From the NCBI GenBank assembly GCA_003427395.1, contig BFEA01000279.1:1026281-1053511 (forward strand): a DNA stretch of 27,231 nucleotides. The letters are read 5' to 3'. The notes under the pieces are model-generated. The model saw only the letters and a list, made by a program, of their open reading frames with translations. It made no database searches and was not told where the DNA came from. Position numbers and translations under genes: made by a program. This document shows positions 9,255 to 18,708 of the stretch, piece by piece. Every line of letters starts with the position of its first letter. Position 1 is the stretch's first letter. The DNA comes from Chara braunii. Its lineage: Eukaryota; Streptophyta; Charophyceae; Charales; Characeae.

Positions 9255-9417
9255 TCTTTCCGCCCGACCCCTTCCCGCCCTACCCCTTCCCGCCCGATCC
9301 CTTTCCGCTCGACCCCTTTCCAACCGACCTCTTTTCACCCGACCCCTTTCCGACTGACCCCTTTCCGCCAGACGCCTTTTCACCCCACGATGTTTCGCCC
9401 ATCCCCTTTCCGGCAAA
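9255..9417 (-). repeat. 15-bp minisatellite encoding a GGKGS-type linker
   Basis: About ten 15-base units rich in CCCTTTCC and CGACC on the plus strand give Gly-Lys-Gly-Ser pentapeptides in the minus-strand frame shared by the segments on both sides (for example SVGKGSGEKRSVGKGS). Because the unit is a multiple of three, copy-number change keeps the frame. One TAG (9280-9282) and a TGA at 9418 interrupt it. Confidence 0.8.
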
Positions 9418-10107
9418 TCATGTGCCGTCTCCTTTGTCACCTCCGCCATCTCCTTCGTCTCCTCCTCCACCTCTTCCCGGATGCTCACCGCCTGACGGAG
9501 GTTGCGGCATGCGCCAATCAATGCCACGAGACAGTGCTGTCTCCAATGCGTGGAAAGGCGCTCGAAACTCGAATAGTTTCTTGGCGTACAACTCATCTAG
9601 CTTTTGGACTGCATACACATTGACGTCCGACAGGCTCCTGTCGGGGTTCATAACCCTCAAATGCTCCACCAGAGCACCTCTCACCTTTTTCTTAAATGGA
9701 CCCGCCCCCAGTCTGTTCATTCCACTTCACTTGCCATCGGCTTCCTTCATTGCCATGACCCACTTTCCATTCTTCACAGCAGGTTGGAATATCCTCGGGT
9801 GCCAGACGACGTTGTGTCCCCAGACATCCTCCGACGTGAACCGGTGATGTTTGCCGAAGAAGAAGAGTCTGTCATTCTCCCTGGTATCATGGTCCCCAAG
9901 GAGCTTGTCACAAGATTCGTAATCATAGTCTCTCTCTTCCTCCCCGTCATCAGACAATTGGTCGTCGACTGTTTCACGCCCAAATACACGCTTTAAACCG
10001 GCAGGGGACGTGCTATATCTCCGAGGACCACCTTCCCCTTCATCACCAACCTGTCCAACCACCAGAGGAAGTGGCATGGACTCGAAATCGAAGGTTTCGG
10101 AGTCGCT
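9418..10107 (-). pseudogene. unknown domain following the methyltransferase-like part
   Basis: A minus-strand frame reads an acidic stretch with DDGEEERDYDYES, then FFFGKHHRFTSEDVWGHN and VKNGKWVMAMKEADGK. After a TGA at 9727-9729 it continues in the same frame with FKKKVRGALVEHLRVMNP and a helical LDELYAKKLFEFRAP block before a Pro/Gly-rich end. Charge pattern and even composition look like a real folded domain, but I recognise no family. It is offset by a frameshift near 10107 from the upstream methyltransferase-like frame and joins the GKGS linker without a shift. Confidence 0.6.
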
Positions 10108-12310
10108 CAGCTCCTCGCCAACTGCGCCTTGTAGTTTTTGAGGGTGAGCAGTTCGGCCATCAAGAAGTAAACGTGCTCCAGCCTTCTCAGGAAATTCGAG
10201 ACAGACTCCCTGGGTGCATCATGGTACCCATTCAGCACACCGAACACCAGGTTTCTCCGTCGACTGTATTCGAGGTCGGTCTGAGCAGGCGGTCCGGGTT
10301 GGAAAAGGAAGTCCCAAACCTCCGTTCTTTTGTTCCCCGACAATTTCCAATACATGTCACGTTTGGGATCCCCGTTCCGTTCGCCGGTGGTCTGGACAAA
10401 AGAGCAATTATTGTGAGGGTCTGCCACTCGTGTCTTCACGAACTCGTTAAGGTAATCGATCATGTTCACCTTGTCCTCCAATGCGACGACGTTCCGACCG
10501 TTGCGCAGGAGCTCCCACACGGCAGACACATGCGCCTTCCCAAAGAAAAAAATAGTTTGCCCAACTCTGCAAAAGTTTTCGATTAGACCAAGTAGATGGG
10601 ACGGGTTCCGCTCTATGTCCCCGTAAGCAGGTCCACGGACACTTGTCACGCTGCCGTCCTCCCACAGGCTGCGAGGGAATCTGTCGTCGTCTGCCACGTC
10701 GAAACACGCCACAGCCTGTCCTGATGGGTCCGACGAACAGACAACTTTCGAGCGGGCCGCCACCGCGTGTTTGCCCAGACTCGGACCATGAGCACGGGGA
10801 ACCTTTGTCGGGCTACTGGCCGGGAAGATTGCGACTGTGTTGTCTGCCAAGTTCTCGCCATTGAAAATCATGTACAAGCGATCACACTCCTCAACCAGCA
10901 TATTGCCTTCCTGGACAGTGGTTTGCCTTTATGCATGGCGCACCCACTTCCCTGTCCTGACGTGATGGACGCTAAGCCTGGCCATGCGTTTCAAGAAACT
11001 GAGTTCCCAACGAGAGGGGAAAAAGACCACAAGCGCCCAGTGCGTTGGCGACAATGTTTGGAGAACGCCTTGCAAGTTGGTAAAATCGTCTTCTCGCCAA
11101 TCTGTGAGGAGTGTGGGATCACACAAATCGAGGACATACAGGTTGCACACGTAATGTCGCACAATCTCGCGGATCTCAGTGAGATGACTGTGAGTTTGGG
11201 AAGGCATGCAACAGAAAGGAATAAGGCTGGTCACCCGGTTGGGCTTGTCCCATTTGATGTGCCTCACATCCTCGCTGACCCTAATTGTATCTCGAACTAT
11301 TTCTTCCGTCCGTCGTAAGATGGAATGGACGGACTTTTTGAAAGATTTTGGGAACCTGTCATCCTCGTACATTTTCCTCGTGTCGTCGAGGGACTCCTTC
11401 TCGTGAGGAAGGGTACGTTTGCAAGTGTTCACGTACTCCACCGCGCCCCGGAAATGCTTTCGCAGTTCGACCCACACCTGTTTCGTGAGGCCCTGCGGTC
11501 CAAACTCCGCCAGAAGCTGCCCCTCGGTCCGAAAAAAAAGGCTCCCGTACTGTCGAACCCCTTCGTCCTCCTCCGTTTCAAGGAACAAGATGTAGTGGAA
11601 TATGGGGACCATCATGCGGTGACTGTCCACTTTCCTCGTCGCGACCATGTCTTTTATTACAGGCTTATGTTGACGTTTCAGATGCCCGTCCGCCGATTGC
11701 ACGAACACTCCCCTTAGTGCGAGAATGTCGTCGAGGATCGACAGTTTCTCGACATCGGTCATGTCGGCGAGACATTGCCAACAAAACATGTCCGGTTCCT
11801 TCGCGACCATGAGAAACTTGTCGTCCGCTTGCGTTTTCTTTTGGGTCGGAGGCGGCGGGACCCGGACCAGCCACCCCATCTTCGTTTCACCAGCCGCCCC
11901 TTTCGAGCCCATTTTCGGAATTGCTTGAAGACCCGGAGATTTGTCCGGCATGTATTTGCCCGGCTTCGACAATAGTATCTTCCCGTCGCCGCCCAACAAC
12001 TTCCCCTTCGCCCATTTTTCGTAGAACTCCATGCCTTTGCGGAAAACGTCATCACCGACCATCACGAGCGGCATCCATTGCCTCAATGCATTGCCAATGG
12101 CAGCGACGTGGTCCTTGTCGGCGAGCGTTGCCGATTTGGTTGCCATCGTCCACTGAGCGTCGTTCGGACTCTTTCCCAAAAGCAACTTTTGGAATTCGAA
12201 AAACGTTGTTTTCTCAGCCTCCTTGCCGGAAGGGTTCCCTTGAATGGTCAGGGGCCTTCCATTGTTCTCCCATGCCTCCCGCATGTCCTCGAACGCGACC
12301 TTCTGCGCAC
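10107..12310 (-). pseudogene. methyltransferase-like segment with novel N-terminal domain
   Basis: One minus-strand frame of about 2.2 kb is broken only by a TAA at 10929-10931. The first two thirds (12310-11160) are an unknown, well-composed domain with VGDDVFRKGMEFYEKW, a VPPPPTQKK linker and FCWQCLADM. Then LYVLDLCDPTLL (about 11112-11144) stands where beta-class N4/N6 DNA methyltransferases have DPPY. Further on, NPSHLLGLIENFCRVGQ plus FFGKAH and LLRNGRNVVALE (about 10473-10610) match the pattern of the class's final motifs (helix X, FxGxG motif I, acidic SAM-ribose residue). Order IV-then-I is the beta-class order. DPPY is DPT and FxGxG is altered, so catalysis is doubtful. Domain assignment is by pattern only. 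Confidence 0.45.
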
Positions 12311-13590
12311 ACTGACATCTTGTGTCTCGTGTTCTCCTTGAGACTGACCTGCAAATACCCTGCGAATTCCTCGTCGGAGAACCAGACAACTCTCGCCGGC
12401 CACAAGTGCATCATCCACAAGTCGAATATTGGCTCACCCTCCAACTCCTCCACAGCAGTCACCGTGTGTTGTTCGTTGACAGGGTAATAAAAATACTTGT
12501 CCTTGTCCTATGGCTTGAAGACATCTCTGTGAACCCTCTCAGCTTTCTCCGGCCTACGCGCCACCGGCTTGTAGATGGGTGTCAGAACCAAAGGGCTCTT
12601 CGTCCAGATCTTCCCCTTTTCCTCGCGGAATTGCCTTAGCATCGCTTCCTTGATGTCCTCCACACTATCGCGACTGAGACTGCGGTGGTTGTAATATCTT
12701 TACCAAGTCGGGATGTTGCAGACCTTCCTGGGGTCAATGAGCAGTTGAAAAGGGAGCTCCTTCTCCACGATCTCACCGTCATCGTTTCGCTCGTATTCGA
12801 GCCAGAACGCTGCCGCTTCGTCGAACTGCCTACCGACAGCCCGTTCGCCACCGCTCGCTACCTCAACAGTCTTCCTCCTCCGAGGTTTCTTCAGGCCATC
12901 GCCTGCTTCGGCTGCCAGTTTCCTTTTGGATTTATCCGAAGGTTCTCTCGCACCGGCAGCGCCTAGATGAGCCGAATCTCCTACACCCATAGCTTGTTCT
13001 TCGCGGATGGTCAAACCGCCGGGCCTCCTCGCTTTCTTACGTGTCGTCGAACCCTCTTCCTTTGACAACCTCTTTTCGACTCCATGTTCTTGTCCGCCAT
13101 GCATCCCAGGCGCCCTCTTTCCCGAGGCACGTTTTCCGACCTCACCTCCATCTCCGCCCATCACCGGCTCCGAATGTCCTTTCATCCTTTTCATGCGGCG
13201 GGTTTCCTCCGCCACTTCCGCTCGCACCATCCTCTTTCGCTCGCGCTTCTTCTCCGAAGTTCTCCGAAGAAGTCCGCCAGAGCTTTCGCGCACAGCGCCC
13301 AATAGCATCCCTTCAGCCTCATTCCATCCAACCTCTTGCCCCGATCTGTCGGATTCTCTCCTCGTCCCATCTCGAAGCGAATATTTGTCGCCCTGGGAGC
13401 GGACCTTGAGGATTTTCGGAGTACCGGCCCGGTGAGCCCCTGCATCTGGAGAATGCAAGTCTGACGTGCTCCCAGGAGCATCCGGTCCGACCTGCGTGTG
13501 AATGCTGCGCGCGTGCCCCTTGCCCTGACCCTCAACGTCGTGAATCGTACTCCCGCGCCCCACTAGCGTCTCAGGAGTTTCTTGAGCCAA
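12310..13590 (-). pseudogene. basic region and start of the central domain
   Basis: A frame from 13590 is rich in Arg, Lys, Gly and Glu, with KKRERKRMVRAEVAEETRR, KKARRPGG and KKPRRRKT clusters that look like nuclear-localisation or nucleic-acid-binding tails. It then enters an ordered part with FWLEYERNDDGEIVEKELPF. After a TAA at 12700-12702 and a TAG at 12508-12510 the same frame continues through LEGEPIFDLWMMHLWPARVVWF and EEFAGYLQVSLKENTRH. A one-base shift near 12305 moves it into the 12310-10107 frame. No family recognised. Confidence 0.6.
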
Positions 13591-13635
13591 GCCGGACGAC
13601 CCCTCATGGGCTGGCAGAAGTCGGAAAATATACTC

Positions 13636-14150
13636 TCACGGAAGAATCGGACGCTCTTTCGGCACCTTGAGCGTGAGATCGAGGTATTGCACAGGCGGTG
13701 AAAGACGCTTGCTGCAGCCATCGTAAAGCCCTTTAAAGTGAGGGCACAACGTCATGTTCGAGCCGTACCCCGCGAAACTCTTGATGGGCACTATCACACC
13801 CTTAACAGCTCTGAAAGGTTGTCTGCAGTGGTCGTACACAACGTTAGTGTGCAGCTTGAGCAAACTTCCAACAATCTTGCTGGATGAGACGATGGTACCG
13901 AGAGAAAGAACGTTTTCCACTCCCTCAACTTCTGGAATGCAAAAACCATTGTGCTTCCCTTGTATGGAAATACGGAGAAGTAGATTGCTAATGGCCCAGC
14001 GCTTGTGGATGGCCCTCCCAGGGGGCAGATGGCCAAACGCTTGTGAATGTGTTCTTTGCGGATGCCATTGTGCTCCCACCCGTTGACTAATACGCCCAAC
14101 CTCAGACGAAATTGGATGATCGGGAATAATGCAACGAGGTTTTCCTAATA
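13636..14150 (-). pseudogene. N-terminal exon of the long minus-strand gene
   Basis: This frame starts just after a good acceptor (TTGCTTCTGTAG, ending at 14151) and is the same frame as 13590-12310, from which it is separated by a TGA at 13636-13638. It encodes an ordered-looking segment with IPEVEGVENVLSLGTIV, SSSKIVGSLLKLHTNVVYDH and VPIKSFAGYGSNMTLCPHFKG. I recognise no family. No start codon is evident, so at least one upstream exon is implied, or the acceptor joins a leader. A palindrome copy (14162-14183) sits immediately upstream of the acceptor. Confidence 0.55.
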
Positions 14151-14161
14151 CTACAGAAGCA

Positions 14162-14183
14162 AAGTGCGAACAAACTCGCACTT
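14162..14183. repeat. 22-bp palindrome copy, perfect arms
   Basis: Arms AAGTGCGA and TCGCACTT flank the spacer ACAAAC. On the minus strand it lies about 10 bases before the acceptor that opens the long gene's exon. Confidence 0.92.
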
Positions 14184-14377
14184 GACGAAATGGAGGTCGA
14201 AAGGACATAAGAGATGGGTGTTTGAACTGCACACGAAGTCACAACAATTGGGTAAAGGAGAGAAAAGACAACAGTCCTCTGGCAGAGTGATTTCGGAGAG
14301 AAGACAACAACTCCACGAAAAGAGTGTGAACGAACTCGTTGTCCTAGAATCGAGGAAGAGGTGATTTATCTTCAGGA

Positions 14378-14399
14378 AAGTGCGAACTAACTCGGAGTT
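14378..14399. repeat. 22-bp palindrome copy
   Basis: Left arm AAGTGCGA and right arm TCGGAGTT, spacer ACTAAC. The two arms belong to different variants, so arm pairing is imperfect here. Confidence 0.75.
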
Positions 14400-14774
14400 C
14401 TGGGAATGAAGTCGTCTACGACAAGTACCGCATGGGTATCGACAAGCGGGAACCGACTGGCAGTTTTGGGGAGAAGGAAACATACGCAGAAGATTGGTGT
14501 TTGAAATGCAAACGAAGTCAAAACAATTGGGTAGAGTTGAGGGAAGACAACACTCCTCTTGCAGAGTGAGTTCGGAGGGAAGACAACAACTCTTCGGAAA
14601 GATTGCGACCCGACTCGCTACCCTCGACAAGAGCAAGATGTGGTTTATCGACAACTGCGAAGGGTATCGACAAATGCAAACTAACTCGCAGTTCTGGAGA
14701 CAAGACAACAATTGCAACCCCCAGTTCTGGAAACGCGAAAGCCACGTTTAACCAAAGGCGGCTTATCTTGGGGA

Positions 14775-14796
14775 GAGTGCGAACTGACTCGGAGTT
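14775..14796. repeat. 22-bp palindrome copy
   Basis: Left arm GAGTGCGA and right arm TCGGAGTT around the spacer ACTGAC, again mixed variants. Confidence 0.7.
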
Positions 14797-14838
14797 GTGG
14801 AAATGAAGACCTGAAAGACGCACGACATGGGTGTCTAC

Positions 14839-14860
14839 AAGTGCGAACTAACTCGCAGTT
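14839..14860. repeat. 22-bp palindrome copy
   Basis: Left arm AAGTGCGA and right arm TCGCAGTT around the spacer ACTAAC, one mismatched pair. Confidence 0.85.
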
Positions 14861-14887
14861 GTGACTCCTCAAGGAATGTACGTCGCA

Positions 14888-14909
14888 AACTGCGAACTGA
14901 CTCGCAGTT
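14888..14909. repeat. 22-bp palindrome copy, third arm variant
   Basis: Arms AACTGCGA and TCGCAGTT are perfectly complementary around the spacer ACTGAC. Compared with AAGTGCGA/TCGCACTT only one base pair differs, changed on both sides. Confidence 0.92.
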
Positions 14910-14964
14910 GTGGATCGCTTCCGACCTCGCTGTGAAGGATGAACAAAAGTCCTAATTGATTTAG

Positions 14965-14979
14965 TTATATATATATATG

Positions 14980-15012
<33 letters not shown>

Positions 15013-15014
15013 GT
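14965..15014. repeat. (TA)n microsatellite with ATG interruptions
   Basis: About 50 bases of alternating T and A are broken two or three times by TG. It is a simple repeat and a likely assembly weak spot. Confidence 0.97.
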
Positions 15015-16240
15015 CAGGTCGACGACCTCACAAGGGACAGGTGAGCGAAAATCGGGAATTGATTCGGTGTTCATCAAAAATTGGGTATTGATTCGGGGTT
15101 CATCATGCGCAATGACGACTATAAGTTGCGAAGGGAATCGAGCAACTTTATACAAACGTTATCATGGCTATGGCGAAAGGTAATCGAGCTACGAAACGCG
15201 GATCGGCTATGGCGGTAGGAGGTGGAGCATGGAGAAAAGACATCAGAACACGTCCGCTGGCGAAACAACATAACCGGGAATTGATTTGGGGTTCAACATA
15301 CGGCAATTGCGGCGTTATATCCTGCAGGTTGAGACAGGGCATCTGGGAATCTGTTCGGACATCGGACACAGAATAGGACAACTGAAGTTACAAAATCCTA
15401 CCTTCATCGTGCGTTGAGCGAGCGACCAACGTCGGAAGGATATAGATGTACGACCACCGAACCATTTATGGTGGAGGGATATCAAGGTAGGAAGAGAGAA
15501 CCAGCTATGGCGAATGGAAATCTAGCTACAAAGAGCGAGCTACGGAGAGCGAACCGAACACAATGCGGCAACTGCGGACGGAGCGAAGAACGAAGAGCGA
15601 ACGGGCTATGGCGGAAGGAGGTGGGGGCTGAAAACAAAATATGAGAACGCGCGAGGAAGCGATAGCGCGACTTGATCTGTGGAGCGGCAACCAAAGGGAT
15701 AACATGAGGGCGGCAACACCTTTTATACTTTCCTGCAGCAGGCCTCGCGTCGGGATAAAGGTGGGGCCGTATCGATTCACATATCGCACGCCTGGGCCCA
15801 TAAGACGTCAGGGCCTATAAACGGGTAAGGGCAGCTTGGGACTCGAAAGGTCAGAGGTACTGGAAATTGTCGATCGTCGATCAACAATTTTGAACGGCGC
15901 AAATGAACGGACCCACTGACATGCTAGAGGCCCCAAAATCACCGTCAACTCCGGCGTGCAATGATATGACAGTTCCAGGAAACAAGGGGCAGACAAGGTC
16001 ATTTTCGCAGTTGTAGTCTGGACCGTCGATCGACATGATCTGACGCACGAGGTCAGGCGCAAGAATCCGGCGAGGTGGTTCGTTGCGTGCGGAGGCCAGG
16101 CGACAGTTCACTGCGCGCCGAGGCGCGGCGATTCGTTATGCACAGAGGTCAAAAACACCGAAAATCTATAAGTTCCGGTGTCACAGTCATTGGGACATTT
16201 TGCAAATGTCAACGGCGTTGGATATACCAAGTCCGCAATC
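15015..16240. other. gene-free stretch with small diverged repeats
   Basis: Three copies of an 18-base word (TTGATTCGG followed by GTTCATCA, with variants) lie at 15059, 15088 and 15281. A block around 15167-15236 (GGCTATGGCGG, GGAGGTGG) recurs in diverged form at 15506-15640. From 15700 to 16240 the sequence appears single-copy and non-coding. No gene or RNA was recognised. Confidence 0.6.
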
Positions 16241-17060
16241 CATTCCCACCCTCGCCATGCACCATCGCCATCGATGCGCTTAGCTCATCACCATCGCGAT
16301 GCAAAGCTATCACTGTAATCGCAGCGCTACCGTCGCTATTGCTGTCATCGCAGCGCTGGCCATTGTAACGCTTTACATCTCTATCGCTGCCACCGCAGTG
16401 CTGGCCATCCCCCATCGCTATTGCTATCGCTAGCGTCATGGCTATCGCTATCGCTAGCGCCATCGCTATCACTGTCATCGCTATCGTTAGCGCTCCCATC
16501 GCTATCGCTATCGCTTCCATCGCTATCGCTACCATCGCTATCGCCATCGCTGCCATCGCCATCGCTGCCATCGCTATCGCTGCCACCACAGTGCTGGCCA
16601 TCCCCCATCGCAGCCGTCGCACTCACCTGACCATCGCCGCACTTACAATCGCTGCCATCTTAGCACTGGCCATTGTAACGCGACGCAAAGCTATAGCTGC
16701 CATCGCAGCGCTGGCCATTGTAACACGTTCCATCGCCGCGCTATCTTTCTCATCGGTACTCCATCTCTCTCCATCGGTGCATCATCGCTCTCCACCGCAG
16801 TGCTGGCCATCCCCCATCGCAGCCATCTCGCTCGCCTCACCATCGCAGTGCTGACAATCGCTATCGCTCTCATCGCAGTGTTGGCCATCGCTATCGCTGC
16901 CATCGCAGCGCTGGCCATTGTCACCCGTTCCATCGTTGCGCCATCTTTCTCATCGTTAAGCCATCTCTCTCCATCGGCGCGCTCTCCACCGCAGCGCTGG
17001 CCATCACTATCGAAGCCCTCGCCAGTGTTATCCCATCGCAGCGCTGGCCATCGCTATCGC
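16241..17060. repeat. hexanucleotide-derived array with higher-order units
   Basis: The core (16408-16600) is a near-continuous run of CCATCG/CTATCG hexamers. It is interspersed with a longer block containing CAGTGCTGGCCATCCCCCAT that recurs near 16393, 16585 and 16794, giving a higher-order period of about 190-210 bases. A related CAGCGCTGGCCATTGTAACG word also recurs. Long frames here, encoding alternating Ala-Ile, Ser-Leu or Asp-Ser, are products of the hexamer and not genes. Confidence 0.92.
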
Positions 17061-17870
17061 TGATTCGTTGGGCACCTTCGGGCCTTCGCGATCGCTTCTC
17101 CATCGCTGAGCGATTTCTCTTCATTGCTCCTGCGCGATCTCTCTCCAGCGCCTCACGATCTCCCTCCATCGCTGAGTGATCACTCTCCATCTCACTCCAT
17201 CACTGCGCGATTTCTCTCGACCACAGGGCAACCTCCATCCCTGCGCCAGAGGCTCTCCATCTCTCCTGCGCGATCCCACCATCGTCATTGTATTGTTGTT
17301 TCAGGCTGCAATCGGCGCAGCCGCCCATCACTGTGGAATCGCACGAAACAAGTGACAGGTATGCTTAACGAAGGATTAATGCGATGGATGTCACTTTGAT
17401 AATGGAACTGATGTTGTGCAACAACTAATCTTGGTCATCGCTGCGCCAACTCTCTCCAACGGTACGCCATCACTAACCATCGTTGTGCCTGCTCTCTCCA
17501 TTGGTGCGGCATCGCTAACCATTGCTGCGCGTTACAATGACCATCTATGTCTTTTCTTTATTGGTGCGCCATCACTAACCATCGCTAACTGTTGCTGCGC
17601 GATCTCTCCCGACCTTTCTTCATCTATCTCCATCGCTGCGCTATCTTTCCCAATCTATCTCCATCGTCGCGTCATCCCTGTCCTTCTTTCTCCTTCAGTG
17701 CGCCATCTTTCTCCATTGTTGTGCCATCGCTAACCATCGATGCGCCTGCTATCTCCATTGTTGCGCCATGTTTCTCCATCAGTGCGCAATCTCTCTCCCT
17801 CGCTGCGGCATCTCTCTCAATCGGTTCGCGATCTTTTTCCCTTCCTGCGCCATCTACCTTCTTCCCCGGA
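17061..17870. repeat. diverged CATCG/TCTCTCC tandem array
   Basis: The array continues as looser units of roughly 15-60 bases built from CCATCGCTGCGC, TCTCTCCATC and GCCATCACTAACCATC words. It is interrupted by a more unique segment near 17270-17430. It probably descends from the hexamer array to its left. No coding capacity is supported. Confidence 0.8.
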
Positions 17871-17910
17871 ATAAATAACGCACAATCTGTGGTTCGTACT
17901 ACATGCAGAA

Positions 17911-18567
17911 CAAGCCGGAAACAACTCGCACTTGTACCCACAGTTTCGTAATGGAAATGATCGTTTGCAAGTGCGAATTTATTCGCCCTTGAACCAACCA
18001 GCCTCCTAAATTTGTTACTGTTTAGTCGATAAGTCAGAATTAACTCGCACTTGTACCCCCAGTTTCGTAATGGAAATGCTCGTTTGCAAGTGCAAATTTA
18101 TTCGCTCTTCAACCAACCATCCCCCTTAAATTTGTTACTCTTTAGTCGATAAGTCAGAATTAACTCGCACTTGTACTCACAGTGTCGAAATCGACGCACT
18201 AAGCAGTAAAGTCGCATCTGTTCTCAGCCCAAAAAAATGAAGTCCTTTTCTATTTGCGAGTTAACTTGCCACTGAACCAACCACGAAGGTAATTTCTTTT
18301 TGCATGGCGTAATTGAAATGCTCGATTGAAGTGCGAATTTATTGGCACTTGAACTAACGACGCTCCTAATTTTTTTGTTGTTTAGTGGATAAGACCGAAT
18401 TGACTCGCACTTGTACCCCCAGTTTCGAAATCGAAATGCTCGTTTCAAGTGCGAATGTATTTGCTCTTGTTCCAACCAGGAACTTAATTTCTTAATGTAC
18501 GGTGAATAAGTCCGAATCAGCTCGCATTTGTACTCTCGCCTCAAAAAGTGCGATTTTACTCGGACAT
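17911..18567. repeat. 120-bp tandem array carrying two palindromes per unit
   Basis: Units start near 17911, 18031 and 18151 at 119-120-base spacing, and more diverged units run to about 18567. Each unit has a palindrome of the AAGTCAGA/TCGCACTT type, a constant TGTACCC-CAGTTTCGTAATGGAAATG stretch, a second palindrome of the AAGTGCGA-type with spacer ATTTAT, and a CCAACCA...TTTGTTACT-TTTAGTCGAT tail. Palindrome positions: 17912, 17969, 18031, 18088, 18151, 18252, 18329, 18391, 18447, 18508 and 18546, each 22 bases. Confidence 0.9.
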
Positions 18568-18708
18568 ATCCTAACCACTTGCACATTGAACGAGTGGGAG
18601 AGGAGTTAGACTTGAGATAGCACCTGCGCTTCAAATAAGGGTCCGACAAAACGATATGAATTCAAATGTTGTTGTTCCACTGTTTTGTGATAAATATTAG
18701 AAATTCGA
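18568..18708. other. leader region of the DUF7869-type gene
   Basis: This is about 140 bases of moderately AT-rich DNA between the tandem array and the first in-frame ATG at 18709. No TATA box could be assigned with confidence. A plausible splice acceptor (TTTTCTTGTTGTACAG) ends at 18773 within the reading frame, so the true first coding exon may begin there. Confidence 0.35.

Larger units (their letters stand above)
14184..14942. repeat. palindrome cluster with a 279-base spaced duplication
   Basis: Gene-free. A block of about 130 bases around 14216-14343 recurs at 14495-14622 (offset 279), with shared words such as AAGACAACAACTC and ACAATTGGGTA. Palindrome copies follow one another: 14322-14343 (weak), 14378-14399, 14600-14621 (weak), 14672-14693, 14775-14796, 14839-14860 and 14888-14909. 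Apparent open frames here are made of the repeats. Confidence 0.8.

Noticed and set aside
14151-14823. Minus-strand frames rich in CE-x-VRT and similar peptides, and those at 18224-18649
   Set aside because: These peptides are translations of the 22-bp palindrome and its flanks, repeated in several frames.
16241-17870. Many long open frames on both strands, encoding Ala-Ile, Ser-Leu, Asp-Ser or Arg-Asp-rich proteins
   Set aside because: They are direct translations of the CCATCG/CTATCG hexamer array in different frames. Overlapping frames on both strands and lack of any domain show they are not genes.
17911-18567. CRISPR array
   Set aside because: The repeats are long tandem units without unique spacers, in a eukaryotic context.
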